Below are positions 13,985-26,919 of a stretch of DNA of 64,000 bases, one piece after another. The position numbers were made by a program, and so were the translations under genes. The notes under the pieces are model-generated. The model searched no databases. It worked only from the letters and a program-made list of their open reading frames with translations, and was not told the DNA's origin. The stretch spans positions 20,214,441-20,278,440 of the forward strand of contig JAJEKV010000016.1 in NCBI GenBank assembly GCA_021234155.1. The letters are read 5' to 3'. Position 1 is the first letter of the stretch, and each line of letters opens with the position of its first letter. Source of the stretch: Isoetes taiwanensis (taxonomy: Eukaryota; Streptophyta; Lycopodiopsida; Isoetales; Isoetaceae).

Positions 13985-14639
13985 AAAAATAATGTCTGTC
14001 CTCGACATTGGGGTTAGTTGTCGAATACATATAAATAAAGCACTCAATTAGAAAATGGAGTTAAGAAGATAACATTAATACGTTGAAATTATAGTATTTG
14101 GACAAAGAATACATTGAAGTTGAAAATATTAAAGTACAAGCACCAAGGTGCCTTATACAAACTTATCATCAAGAGAGTGTAGGACCAAAGTTCGATTTAA
14201 AACATCCGGACAACAAAAAATCACACATGTAGACAAAACCAATACGGGAAAAATTTGGGTCATCGGCAACCCTCTATACAAGGCGGTGGACGATCTGTTC
14301 AGCGGCACGCACACATCAATATACCGTAGGTTAATAATATGATTAAATTGTGGTTGAAGGGACCACCCTATAAATACAAGGAAAAGTATCTAGAAGGGAA
14401 CCTATCATGTCTACGACTTGCAATTCATTGTGGCATAAGGAATGGTTCAGTTCCAGTATAGCGGAATGAACGCTAGTCTATTTACTAGATGCTTTTTAAG
14501 CAATTCACGGTCATGTCAACATCAACAATACATCACGTCCTAGAGAACGAAGGTGATCTCATCATTGGTTATTATTATAATATACGATGCATCTACCCTC
14601 TAGAATATGATTCTCGGCAAATCAAGCCTTCAAGCTTAG

Positions 14640-16060
14640 TCACGGGGCGGGGTTGATAGCATCGTTGATGGTGTGACCACGAGATTCCCGCATGAAGTCG
14701 GGATAGTGCTTCTCAAGGTCTATCTTCATCACCCGGGTAGCATCTTCAAGCGGTAAGTGCTTCCACTTGACCAAGTATTGCAGCATTTGAGTCCGCCGGT
14801 CTGTTTGTAAGCTTCGATCAAGAAGAGCTTGGGGCACTATTTCCATTTGCTCTTGGTCATTTCTAGGAGAGTTGGGGTATCAAGACCTCCTGGGATCGGG
14901 GTGTGTTGCTTGAAGACTCACGTGAAAGACCTTGTGGATCTTCAAGCGGGTGGCAAGTCCAAGCGATATGCTGTTCTCCCGTTGCGTTCGGTAATCTGAG
15001 CGGCTTAGCCCCATCGGGTGCCAACTTCTTACGATTACCAATTTTAAGCTTGGTTTGTTTTACTTTAATCTTAAATGGCCCGATTCAGCCCACGGAAGAT
15101 TAGGTGGGGTTGGGTGCTTATCCGCTAGACTCTTCCGGCGATGGCGATGCGGCCAATAAGTAACCCGAACTTCCTCCACCAAGGCCTGCATTTCTAAAAG
15201 GAGTTGTTGAGAGACCTCCACTTTAGAAACGGGGGTTATGCCATTAATGCGGAGTAAAGACATTGGTAGCCATAATTTACCATGAAGGGGAGACATCTTT
15301 GAAGACTCCTCGCCGTCTTTGTTATGGCCGAACTCTACGGATAAATATAATCCGCCCATTGTATTTGTTTACTCCATACATAGCCGTAGCATGTCTTGAT
15401 ATCCCCGATTTACGTTACGTTTGACCATGCAATGCGAGGATGGTAAAGTACATCTTGATGGCAAGCTTGGTTTTGGATGGTGGCGAAGAAATCCTTCGAG
15501 AATGCACCGACAAACTTAGGATCCCTATCGATACAATTACTCTCGGCATCCCGTGCAACGAAAATTTCTTTTGCAAAGAAGCGGTGTTAAGGCGAAGGCG
15601 GTGGTGGTGCGACATGGCGGGAAGTGAGCCATCTTTGATAATTTGTCGACCCCCGACCATTAATGCATCATATCCACGGAGAGTGCGTGGAAGGCCCACA
15701 ATGAAATCCATGGTTATGACTTCCCACTTGGCATTGGGCACATCAAAGGTTGCAACTCCACGGAACTCTTAATTGCTTTCGGCCTTGGTTTTGGCGACAA
15801 ACGACCTTCGCTTGATGTACCTAGCAATATCCTTCTTCATCGAAGGCCAAAAATAGCTGGGCCGGATCTTAAAGTAAGTTTTCATAAAACGCATGTCCGC
15901 TATAGGGTCATTGTTGTGTGTCATGGAGAATCGGCTTTCGCACCCCCGAAGTCATTTGGAACACACAACTTATCTTTGTGATATAACAAATTGCCCTCTT
16001 TTCTTATATGAGCGGAATGCTTCACGTTCTTTATTGAGTACAGGCTTCCTTACCCAAACT
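14640..16060 (-). pseudogene. Integrase with C-terminal chromodomain, internal copy 1
   Basis: Ty3-type integrase, which inserts the element DNA into the genome, read on the minus strand in several frames. The core at 15,415-15,745 shows ITMDFIVGLPRT and HGMPRVIVS, matching the first catalytic-Asp block and the stretch leading to the second. At 15,060-15,360 the post-catalytic region reads LLLEMQALVEEV. At 14,640-14,846 the segment LQYLVKWKHLPLEDATR is a chromodomain, the mark of chromoviruses, which in the family can guide integration to modified histone tails. The frame is broken many times; comparison with copy 2 puts many breaks at CHG-type sites, so they may be consensus errors. Confidence 0.85.
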
Positions 16061-16229
16061 TTCCCAAATATTACAAAATTAGGGATGCGTGGCGAGGGGT
16101 ATGTTCTATCTGCTTCCCAAACTGGTGAGTGTGGAAATGGCGTTACAATGGGTCCGGGTTATGAAGGGATGACGTGACAAAGCATCCCAACCACATTGTG
16201 CTTTCGGCTTGTATACAATCTCGAAGTCA

Positions 16230-18010
16230 TATTCCTCGAGGAATTCCATCCATCTTCCGATTGTGGAGATTTAGATTTGTTTGGGTGGATAGATAGCGGA
16301 GACTCGATGATCCTAGATCGAGCTGAAACCTTCTACCAAGAAGGTAGTGTCTCCAAAACTGGGAGAGCACGAACAACTGCCGGCAACTCGATCATGGGTA
16401 GGGTGCCGCTGCTCTGCGTCATTCATCTTCTTTGAATCGTAGGCAACAACTCTCCCCCTCACGCATTAACACTCACCCCGGTAGCTATCTTACTAGCATC
16501 GGTGGCCCCACTTATCCTTTTCGGGGATCGGGCAAAGTGAGGACTGGTGCGGATGTTAAAAGCATCCTTTAGTTTACGGAAGCCGACTTGGACTTTTTTG
16601 TTTTCCAATGTTCCATCCAATCCTTCACTTTCTCATGCTTTGTGAGATTAGTAAGAGGTCGCGGCAATTGTTGCAAAATCCTTAACAAATTTTTAGATAA
16701 TATCTGCGAGTCCCAAGAAACTCCGAACTTATGAAACATTATTTGGAATGGGCCAATCCTTTTTTGCTTCTATCTTACTTTGGATCAGTAGCAATTCCCT
16801 CTGCTGAAATAATATGCCCCAAATAGTCGACCCCTGAAATTGGCGAACTTGCATTTAGAAAACTTGGCAAAAGGCGATGGCGTCTTAGCTTACGCAAAAG
16901 CCAATCGAAGATGTTGTTCATGTTGCTGCAAGGTTTTACTATAGATGAGAATGTCATCAAAGAAAATGACAACAAAGTCATCCAAGTATTGGCGGAAGAT
17001 GTCATTCATCAACCGCATAAGCGTTAGGGGGCATTGGTCAATCAAAAGGCATGGCGGTAAATTCATAATGCCCATATGCGGTCGAAAGCGGACTTATGAA
17101 TGTCCTCCTCCTTTATCCTTATTTGATGGTACCGGGCGTAAATCAATCTTTGAAAATATTTTGCTCCTTTATGGCTGGTCCATAAGATCATCTGCCCTAG
17201 GCAAAGCATAGCGATTCTTGATGGTATGCTTATTGATTTGCCTATAATCAATACACATTCTTAAGGAGCCATCTTTCTTCTTGACAAAAAGAATAGGGGC
17301 GTAAATGGTGAAACACTAGGCGAATAAACCCCGGGTTCATTAACTCTTGTAGTTGTTTCTTAAGCTCCGCTAACTCTGGAGGGCTCATTCGTGCGGGCCT
17401 TGCTGGTAGGCTTAGTACCGGTTCAAAGTTAATTCACATTCTACCCCTCCGAAAGGAGGAAGCTTGTGGATCTCATCTGGAAAAAGATCGCTAAATTCGA
17501 AGAAGGGTAGCAATAATGCGGTGCTAAGGCGTCGATTACTTTTTACGTTTTGAGTCGACTCAATGGAGGCAAGTTTAATGAGGCAAAGGAGTTCATTCTG
17601 GCGTATAGCTTTTTCTAACTTGTTTATTGACATCGGCGATATGGAGTGGAATGAATCACCTTTTTATAGTCACCGTGCTCCATTGGCGGCGTTGAAGGTG
17701 ACCTCCGTTTCTCCACGATCTATGTTGGCCTTGGCGGATGCTAAAAACTCCATTCCAACAATAAGATCATATTTGCCAATGTCCATTAACTCAGCACCTA
17801 AGGCAAGCGTGCACTGGCTGCAATCCCCATCTTGGTTATACGGCGACCATGAGTGTGTGCGATCTTACCAGCGGCTAATGTGATTGGCTTAGGTCGGGAT
17901 CTCAACGTTTCCGGTGCAGTTTTGGGCCATTCTAGGAGAAGCAAAATTATGCGTACTACCGTGTCCATCAAAATTACGAAAGGGCTTACCGTCTACTTGG
18001 CCTATTGTAG
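16230..18010 (-). pseudogene. Protease, reverse transcriptase and RNase H, internal copy 1
   Basis: Central pol domains on the minus strand. RNase H lies near 16,240-16,520. RT is at about 16,560-17,400: [18 protein letters not shown] at 16,945-17,075 carries the catalytic DD pair, and DYLGHIISAEGIAT near 16,800-16,850 is the conserved connection segment. A protease-like region is near 17,700-17,980: it holds an Asp-Thr pair followed by VV where DTG is usual, and downstream a YDLIVGMEF stretch typical of Ty3 proteases. Domain order is that of Ty3/gypsy. Frames are fragmented. Confidence 0.85.
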
Positions 18011-19361
18011 AAATAAGGTATAGTGACTTTCGGCGTTACTGTTTCTATGGCGGCAAGAATATGAGACACACCGTGAATGTACTTTCGGAGCCTCGTCCTC
18101 AGCGAGGAGATTGGACTCGGATCTTCCCAATCAAAGGTCGGCCATGGCGGTAGGCGTCTAGCGTGGCGGGTACTGGGCAGTGCATGAAGTGTCCGGGCCT
18201 CATACACCTGTAGATATGCCTTATCGGTGGGCTGTTCTCGGCCTCTTTAGGGATGGATCTTAAGAGGCCCCGAACCTCCTTTCCGGCAGATATTACGCTT
18301 GCTCGGGCGTGCTAAAGGCGACTTTCTCTCGCCGTAAGAATTTGTCTTGAAGGGCCCGGACTTGGCGAAGCGGGGTTTGTAAAGCGTGGGCCAGGCGTGG
18401 TTACTTGGCGAATAAGGAGCGTGTCGCGGATCTTGGTTCCTTGGCGTGTCCTCCTCGAGGCTTAATGCCTTAGCTTCGCCTCTGCTCGCGATTTTGGGTC
18501 TATGGCCTTGACCATGCGTTTAATGGATGGGGCCAACCCTTCAATGTAGCCCTCGCCCTTTTTCGTTCATCACGGTACATACAACCTCAAAGCATAAATT
18601 CATCCGATTGTAGGCACGAGCGGACATGCCCTTACGTTTCCAGCTTTGTAGAAGGTCTGAATACATTGGCATTTGTATGAGCCGCATAATGCGATTTGAA
18701 AGCCTTAGCGAACTTCTTGAACTTACCTGCTCTGTCGGGTGCTTAGCTCTGGCATAACCCTTCCACCAAATCACGGGCAGCTCCGGTAAGGTTGGTGGTG
18801 GCAACCTTCCACTGTATCCTTCTCGTCATTCCATAGGACTTCCCAAACTCCTTCATTTAGATCAACCAAGATTCCGCATTCAAGCCTCCTACGGATTTCC
18901 CATCAAAGCGAGCCAACTTCGGTTCTTCCATATACTAGTTATGGCTGTATCAGCGGTTTTCGGTATTCCTTATCCTTACGCCTCGAATGGTCAGCATGCG
19001 ATAGCGATGACCGGAGAAGACACGAAGTGGTTGAATGTGAGAGCGGCGCTATCCTTAGAGGAACCCGATGGCGCTTAGCATGAGTCCTCCTTTATGCAGG
19101 TGGGGCTAGCTCTGGGAGGAGATGGCATTTGTGCGAGGTGGACTCAAGGGTGTGAGGTAATTCGATCCGTCCTCCGAGTGCATTGCGGTGGATTGGTATG
19201 CAACACATAGACACAGTAATTAGCCGGAGTTGCCTTTTCATTAACATCAATTCTGTTGGGGGTGGAGCCTTCTTGGCGTTGGAGGGTGTTTGCCAAGCGG
19301 CATTGCGTGACATGTAGGGAGCATTCATGAATATATAAAGTAGATTTACATTAATGTACAA
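18011..19361 (-). pseudogene. Gag (capsid/nucleocapsid), internal copy 1
   Basis: Minus-strand gag. Near 18,870-18,930 the strand encodes a PKLARFDGK-type stretch followed by a Trp-containing helix, and near 18,541-18,804 VIWWKGYARAKHPTEQVSS; both fit the Retrotrans_gag capsid core. A Cys/His-rich stretch near 18,180-18,215 may be a zinc knuckle, but spacing is uncertain because copy 2 differs there by an indel. The N-terminus is probably near 19,330. The frame is broken in both copies, at different places. Confidence 0.7.
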
Positions 19362-19835
19362 TCCCTTTAAAATAATCGAGACAAAAGAATTTATACAAAA
19401 GAAGACAATATTTTTATTTCATTCAAGTTGAGTACAACAACAAGTTGATTGGTACATGGGTTAAGACAAAAGTAGGTATGATCTGATGGAAACTTTTAAA
19501 GTTCTAGTCGCTGCGTAACGGCAACAAAAAAACATAAGCGGAAGAATCAGGCCTAGGGGGGTTGGCGAAAGTGCAGGATCGTGGCGAGGTACTCTCCGAT
19601 ACCGGCTTCGGGCGAGTTTATAAGCGTGCCGGGGCGGACAATGATTGCTTAGTATTCCCATGTTGGGCTGATAATGAAAGTTTAAAAAGCCGCGCATAGC
19701 ATAAAGTTGCAAAAGGTGGTGGATTGCGTCCTCGAAAGCCTTCGTGCCTGCTCATATTCCGGTAGTCCAGATGCGACCGCGGGGGTCATCTTAGTCTTGA
19801 GCTTCGGTCCCTAAGGATGTTAACTATCTCCAGTA
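19362..19835 (-). other. Gag-upstream region, internal copy 1, ending at a recombination junction
   Basis: Continues collinear with copy 2 (about 26,020-26,488) until AACTATCTC at 19,822-19,830, then switches after about five unmatched bases to the middle of an LTR. Copy 1 therefore lacks the ~4 kb present upstream of gag in copy 2. Confidence 0.75.
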
Positions 19836-20675
19836 CCTCTACACACCCGGTGTCGGACCCATACCGGCCTCATTGGCCAGAGCTGTCGGACCCTAGCCAG
19901 CTGTGGGGTCTGGGGGAGCCTTGCCCGTACTTCGTGCAGACCCACCCTCATGTCACCAGCGTGTTGCATGCGTTGCGGACCATAGCATCGGACGGTGGGC
20001 TCTTGTGCAGGCATAAATAATGCAGGACTCTCACGAGGTATCTGGGAGCATACTACATTACCACGGTTGAGAGGTCTACCCCATCCCCGTTCAGGAGTCA
20101 GATTAAACAAAACTAACAATCCATCCTTGATTAAAGCCAGGGTGAATATAAAGAAATTTGCTTGTACAATCCAGGGGTTAGTTTCTATGATTGAATCACA
20201 AAGAAACGGACTGGCGTTAATAAGTTACATAACCACCTACCCACGGTCGGCTGGACTGGATTTCATAGAGCCTCCATCTCGGGAGTTGACGATTCAGGTA
20301 TAGATTCAGCTCTCGGCCCGGTAAATATGGTATATCTTCGACTCCACGGCTTCCTTGGGCCGATCTTGGGAGTCCGATCCCGCGGGGATAGGGGTCAAGT
20401 TGGCATCACTGGCAACCCCCATGCTGCCAATCGATTGGGCGGGGTAAGCCCTTCCCAAGCGATAATTAGCCTAATTGGTTATTATCTTTGTGTAGAATTA
20501 GCATGTTTAATCGCCTTTAGGTTACAATTAAGTTCCCATATACCCCATGGTGGCATACCTTTAGGGGGGTGGCGTGCTATATTTTTGGGGACCTTTTAGG
20601 GGGATGGTGCTTGTGTTTGTACATGTCAGGTATGAATACGTGGCGTGAACCGTGTATAAATCATTGGGCGTCACA
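19836..20675 (-). repeat. Partial internal LTR of the chromovirus
   Basis: Matches the distal part of the LTRs (about 13,087-13,972 of the left LTR), from CCTCTACAC to the GTCACA end. The first ~700 bp are missing, replaced by the copy 1 gag-upstream junction. A purine tract follows at 20,676-20,688, so this was once the 3' LTR of the copy 2 element. Confidence 0.88.
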
Positions 20676-21319
20676 TTCTCCCCTCCTTAAAATAATCTTT
20701 GTCGGCATTGGGGTTAGTTAATGAATACATATAAATAAAAGCACTCAATTAGAAAATGGAGTTAAGAAGATAACATTATACGTTGAAATTATAGTATTTG
20801 GACGATAATACATTGAAGTTGAAAATATTAAAGTACAAGCACCAAGGTGCCTTATACAAACTTATCATCAAGAGTGTAGGACCAAAGTTCGATTTAAAAC
20901 ATCCGGACAACAAAAAATCACATGTAGACAAAACCAATACGGAAAAATTGGGTCATCGACAACCCTCTATACAAGGCGGTGGCGATCATTCCAACGGCTT
21001 TGCACACATCAATATACCCGTAGGTTAATAATATGATTAAATTGTGGTTGAAGGACCACCCTATAAATACAAGAAGGAAAAGTATCTAGAAGGGAACCTA
21101 TCATGTCTGACTTGCAATTCATTGTGGCATAAGGAATGGTTCGGTTCCCGTATAGAGGAATGGTCTATTTACTAGATGCTTTTAAGCAATTCACGGTCAT
21201 GTCAACATCAACAATACATCACGTCCTAGAGAACGAAGGTGATCTCATCATTGGTTATTATAATATCGATGCATCTACCCCTCTAGAATATGATTCTCGA
21301 CAAATCAAGCCTTCAAGCT

Positions 21320-22740
21320 TACCGCCGGGGAGGGGTTGATAGCATCGTTGATAATCTTGACCCGAGATTCCCCATGAAGTAGGATAGTGCTTCTCAAGGT
21401 CTATCTTCATCACCCGGGTAGCATCTTCAAGCTGGTAAGTGCTTCCACTTGACCAAGTATTGCGACATTTGAGTCCTTACAGTACGTTTGTAAAGCTTTC
21501 GATCAAGAAGAGCTTGGGCACCTATTTCATTGCTCTTGTCATTTCTAGGAGTTGGGGTATCAAGACCTCCTCCCGGATCGGGTGTGTTGCCGAAGACTCC
21601 GTGAAAGACCTTGTGTGGATCTTCAAAAGCGGGGGTGGCAAGTCAAGCGATATGCTTGTTCTCCCGCAGCGTTCGGTAATCTGAGCAGCCCACCCATTTG
21701 GGTGCCAACTTCTTCTGATTACCAATTTTAAGCTTGGTTTTGTTTTACTTTAATCTTAAGCCAAACTGATTAAGCCCACCGGAAGATTCGTGGGGTTGGG
21801 GTGCTTATCAGCTAGACTCTTCGGCATTTGCGTCGCGGCCAATAAGTAACCCGGGGAACTTCCTCCACCAAGGCTGCATTTCTAAAAGGAGTTGTTGAGA
21901 GACCTCCACTTTAAGCTTGGGGGTTATGCTGCGATGTGCGGAGTAAGACATTGGTAGCCATAATTTACCATGAAGGGGAGACATCTTTGAAGACTCACGC
22001 CCGTCTTGTTATAGGCGAACTCTACGGATAAATATAATCCGCCCATTGTATTTATTTTACTCCATACATAGCCGTAGCATGTCTTCCGATAATACGATTG
22101 ACCGTTTCTGTTTGACCATCAATACGAGGATGGTATGGTGGTACATCTTGATGGCAAGCTTGGTTTGGATGGTGGCGAAGAAATCCTTCGAGAATGCTGC
22201 GACAAACTTAGGATCCCTATCGATACAATTACTCTCGGCATCGTGCAACCTGAAAATTTCTTTTGCAAAGAGCAAAGGCGGTGTCGAAGGCGGTGTCCGT
22301 GGTGCGACATGGCAGGAAGTGAGCCATCTTTGATAATTTGTCGACCGACCATTAATGCATCATATCCACGGAGTGCGTGGAAGGCCCACAATGAAATCCA
22401 TGGTTATGACTTCCCACTTGGCATTGGGCACATCAAAGGTTGCAACTCCCCTGGAACTCTTAATTGCTCGGCCTTGGTTTTGCGACAAACAAACAACGCT
22501 TGATGTACCTAGCAATATCCTTCTTCATCGAAGGCCAAAAATAGCTGGGGCGGATCTTAAAGTAAGTTTTCATAAAACCCATGTCCCGCTATAGGGCTGT
22601 TGTGTGTGTCATGGAGAATCAGCTTTCGCACCCACAGTGTTGGAACACACAACTTATCTTTGTGATATAACAAATTGCCCTCTTTCTTATATGAGCGGAA
22701 TGCTTCACGTTCTTTATTGATGCAGGCTTCCTTACCCAAA
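21320..22740 (-). pseudogene. Integrase with chromodomain, internal copy 2
   Basis: Same domains as copy 1. The core at 22,057-22,391 includes RGYDALMV and ESNCIDRDPKFVAAFSKDFF, where the second catalytic Asp context is better preserved than in copy 1. At 22,557-22,739 the zinc-binding N-terminal part reads GNLLYHKDKLCVPT and then HDTHNSPIAGH. The chromodomain region lies at 21,330-21,540. Frames are interrupted at sites that differ from copy 1. Confidence 0.85.
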
Positions 22741-22929
22741 CTTTCCCAAATATTACAAAATTAGGGATGCGTGGCGAGTGCATTTCTCACGCTTCCCAAA
22801 CTGGTGGTGGTGTGGAAATGGCGTTACAATGGGTCCGGGTTATGAAGGGATGGCGTGACAAAGCATCCATAACCACATTGTGCTTTCTGGCTTGTATACA
22901 ATCTCGAAGTCATATTCCTCGAGGAATTC

Positions 22930-24680
22930 CATCCATCTTATTTGAGGAGATTTAGATTTGGCTGGGTGGATAGATAGCGGAGACTCGATGATCCGTGTCG
23001 GTGAAACCTTCTACCAAGAAGGTAGTGTCTCCAAATCACGAGAAACACGAACAAGCTGCCGGCAACTCGATCATGGGTAGGGTATGTTGCTCTGCGTCAT
23101 TCATCTTCTTTGAATCGTAGGCAACAACTCTCCCCTCTGCATTAACCTCCGCCGGTAGCTATCTTACTAGCATCGGTGGCCACCGGCTTATCCTTTTGAG
23201 GATCGGGCAAAGTGAGGACAGTGCGGATGTTAAAGCATCCTTTAGTTTCTGGAAGCCGACTTGGACTTTTGTTTTCCAATGTTCCATCCAATCCTTCACT
23301 TTCTCATGCTTTGTGAGATTAGTAAGAGGTGCGGCAATTGTTGCAAAATCCTTAACAAATTTTCGATAATATCCTGCGAGTCCCAAGAAACTCCAGAACT
23401 TATGAAACATTAGGCTGGAATGGGCCAATCCTTTCTTTGCTTCTATCTTGGCTGGATGCGTAGCAATTCCCTCTGCTGAAATAATATGCCCCAAATAGTC
23501 GACCCTCGGAGTGGCGAACTTGCATTTAGAAAACTTGGCAAAGAGCTGATGGCGTCTTAGCTTCTGCAAAGCCAATCGAAGATGTTGTTCATGTTGCTGC
23601 AAGGTTTTACTATAGATGAGAATGTCATCAAAGAAAATGACAACAAAGTCATCAAGTATTGGCGGAAGATGTCATTCATCAACGCGCATAAAGCGTTGCG
23701 AGGGGCATTGGTCAATCAAAAAGGCATGACGGTAAATTCATAATGCCCATATCGGTGCGGCGGACTTATGAATGTCCTCCTCCTTTATCCTTATTTGATG
23801 GTACGGGGATAAATCAATCTTTGAAAAATATTTTGCTCCTTATGGCGGTCCATAAGATCATACTGCCCTAGGCAAAGCATAGCGATTCTTGATGGTATGC
23901 TTATTGATTTACCTATAATCAATACACATTCTTAAGGAGCCATCTTTCTTCTTGACAAAAGAATAGGGCGCCAAATGGTGAAACACTAGGCGAATAAACC
24001 CAGGTTCGGTAACTCTTGTAGTTGTTTCTTAAGCTCGCTAACTCGGAGGAGGCTCATTGGTGCGGGCCTTGCTGGTAGGCTTAGTACCCGGTTCAAGGAA
24101 GTTAATTCACATTCTACCCCTCTGAAGGAGGAAGCTTGTGGATCTCATCTGGAAAAAGATCGCTAAATTCTCGAAGAAGGGTAGCAATGTGCGGTGCTAA
24201 GGCGTCGATTACTTACGCTTGGAGTGGGACTCAATGGAGCAAGTTTAATGAGCAAAGGAGTTCATTCCTGCGTATAGCTTTTTCTAACTTGTTTATTGAC
24301 ATGTCTGCATAGCGGGTGGAATGAATCACCTTTTATAGTCACCGTGCTCCATTGGCGTTGAAGGTGACCTCCCGTTTTCTCCACAGTCTATGTTGGCCTT
24401 GGCGGATGCTAAAAACTCCATTCCAACAATAAGATCATATTTGCCAATGTCCATTAACTTTCGGCACCTAAGGCAGCTGGTGCACAGCACATCTTAAGGT
24501 TAATCTGGCGTGACCATGAGTGTGTACGATCTTACTTGGCTAATGTGATTGGCTTAGGTCGGGATCTCAGCGTTTCAGCTGCGATGCACAGGCCATTCTA
24601 GGAGAAGCAAAATTATCGCGTACTACCGTGTCCATCAAAATTATGAAGGGCTTACTGTCTACTTGGCCTATTGTAGAAAT
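22930..24680 (-). pseudogene. Protease, reverse transcriptase and RNase H, internal copy 2
   Basis: Contains the longest open pol stretch of the window, 147 codons at 23,159-23,602. It covers the end of RT and the connection region: [35 protein letters not shown] and FLGLAGYYRKFVKDFA, all hallmark Ty3/gypsy segments. RNase H follows at about 22,950-23,170 with an Asp-Ala-Ser stretch and a YDSKKMNDAEQ-type segment. The protease region is near 24,400-24,640. It is the same element family as copy 1. Confidence 0.88.
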
Positions 24681-24699
24681 AACGAAGGCTGACTTTCAG

Positions 24700-26000
24700 C
24701 GTTACTTTGTTTCTATAGCGGCAAGAATATGAGACACCCGTGAAACCTTTCGGGAGCCTCGTCCTCCTTGAGATTGGACTCGGATCTTCCCAATCAAGGT
24801 CGACCATGGCCAGCTAGGCGTCTGCGTGGCTGGCGGGCAGTGCATGAAGTGTCGGGCCTCATACACACTGTAGCATGCCTTATCCGTGGACTGTTCTCGG
24901 CCTCTTTAGGGATGGGTGTAAGAGGCCCGAACCTCCTTTAGGCATTGTTACGCTTATCGGCGTGCTAAAGGCGACTTTTTCTCGAGGCGGCCGTAGAATT
25001 GTCTTTGAGAGGGCCCGGACTTGGCGAGCGGGGTTTTGTAAAGGCGTGGGCCAGGCGTGGTTGCGAATAAGGGCGGTCGCGGATCTTGGTTCCTTGGCGT
25101 GTCCTCCTCGAGGGCTTAATGCCTTAGCTTCCGCCTCTGCTACTGATTTTGGGTCTATGGCCTTGACCATGCGTTTAATGGATGGGGCCAACCCTTCAAT
25201 GTAACCCTCTTTGCCCTTTTTCATTCATTCACTGGTACATACAACCTCAAGCGCATAAATTCATCGGTGTAGGCCTGAGCGGACATGCCCATACGTTTCC
25301 AACTTTGTAGAAGGTGCGAATCTGTTGGCATTTATTGCGCCCGAGGCGCGTAATGCGATTTGAAAGCCTTAGCGAACTTCTTGAAACTTGCTCGTCCGGT
25401 GCTTAGCTCTGGCATAACCGTTCCACCAAATACAGGCGGCTCGGTAAGGTTGGTGGTGGCAACCTTCCACATGTATCCTTCTCGGAGTCATTCCATAGGA
25501 CTTCCCAAACTCCTTCATTTAGTCCAACCAAGATTCGCATTCAAGCCTCCTCTGGATTTCCCATCAAAGCCCGAGCCAACTTCGGTTCTTCCATATACTA
25601 GTTTATTGTATCAGCGGTTTTGGTATTCCTTATCCTTCGCCTCGAATGGTCCTTTGTCGATAGCGATGACCGGAAGACACGAAGTGGTTGAATGTGAGGA
25701 AGCGGCTATCATAGAGGAACCGATGGGCTTAGCATGAGTCCTCCTTTATGCAGTGAGGGCTAGCTCACGGGAGGAGATGGGCTGTTGTGCGAGTGGACTC
25801 AAGGGTGGGTGAGGTAATTCCGGTCCGTCCTCGAGTTTGTTGCGGTGGATTGGTATGCAACACATAGGCACTGTAATTGTAGAGTTGCCTTTTCATTAAC
25901 ATCAATTCTGTTCGGTGAGCCTCTTGGCGTTGGAGGGTGTTTGCCAAAGCGGCGTTCGTACACCGTCTATAGGGAGCATTCATGAATATATAAGTAGATT
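24700..26000 (-). pseudogene. Gag, internal copy 2
   Basis: Minus-strand gag. The open stretch at 24,880-25,224 reads YIEGLAPSIKRMVKAIDPKS, typical of the C-terminal half of a gag capsid. Upstream at 25,250-25,600 are a GFDGKS-like stretch and a KVATTNLT segment matching copy 1. The N-terminus is likely near 25,983. Where one copy is broken the other is often open. Confidence 0.72.
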
Positions 26001-26919
26001 TACATTAATGTACAATCCCTTTAAAATAATCGAGACAAAAAGAATTATACAAACAGAAGACAATATTTTTATTTCATTCAAGTTGAGTACAACAACAAGT
26101 TGATTGGTACATGGGTTAAGACAAAAGTAGGTATGATACAATGGAAACTTTTAAAGTTCTACTCGCTGCAGTATGCTTGACAACAAAAAAACATAACGGA
26201 AGAGATCGGGGGCCTAGGGGTTGGCGAAGGGAGTACGGGATCGTGGCAGAGGTACTCTCCGTCGGCTTCGGACGAGTTTATAGCGTGCCCAGGCTTGGAC
26301 AATGATTGGTTGGTATTCCCATGTTGGGCTGATAATGAGAAGGTTAAAAAGCCTTCGCATAGCATAAAAGAGTTGCCAAAGGTGGTCGTTGGCGTCCTCG
26401 AAAGCCTCGTGCTGCTCATATTCGGTAGTCCAGTGCGACCGGGGGGTCATCTTCGGGTCCCGAGAGCTCGGTCCCTAAGGATGTTAACTATCTCGGCCCT
26501 TTGTCGGGGTCGTAGGGTTCTCTCACGGTGGCGGTGGTTCGATCTCATAGCCTTCCTCCCTACGGATATTCACCATATCTCTGGCCATAGTCTTGATCCG
26601 GTGGTCCGGGATCGTCTCTCCTAACCATATCGGTGATTCTCTCCTCATATTCCCAAATGGTTTCCTCTGCAACATAGTTGAAATGAATAGAGAACATTTT
26701 GTAATTCCACTATATTCTAAACTTTAATGCTTTTAAAGAGGATGTCATAAAAGAAATAATTGATTATACTCATCAAAGAGAACTTTGTATTTAATAATTA
26801 AATAAGGTACACCATTTTTTTCAATATGGTCCAAAGCGGTTGCCAATCCAAAATCTCATAAAAAACATTATATATATATATATATATATATAAAAACAAA
26901 ATTTGTATAGCACCATTAG
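26001..26919 (-). other. Spacer upstream of gag with (AT)n run
   Basis: Between gag and the extra ORFs. 26,159-26,640 has minus-strand open pieces collinear with copy 1 that may be the gag N-terminus or leader; I cannot assign them. 26,650-26,900 is AT-rich with an (AT)n microsatellite at about 26,872-26,892, unlike the GC-richer flanks. Confidence 0.5.
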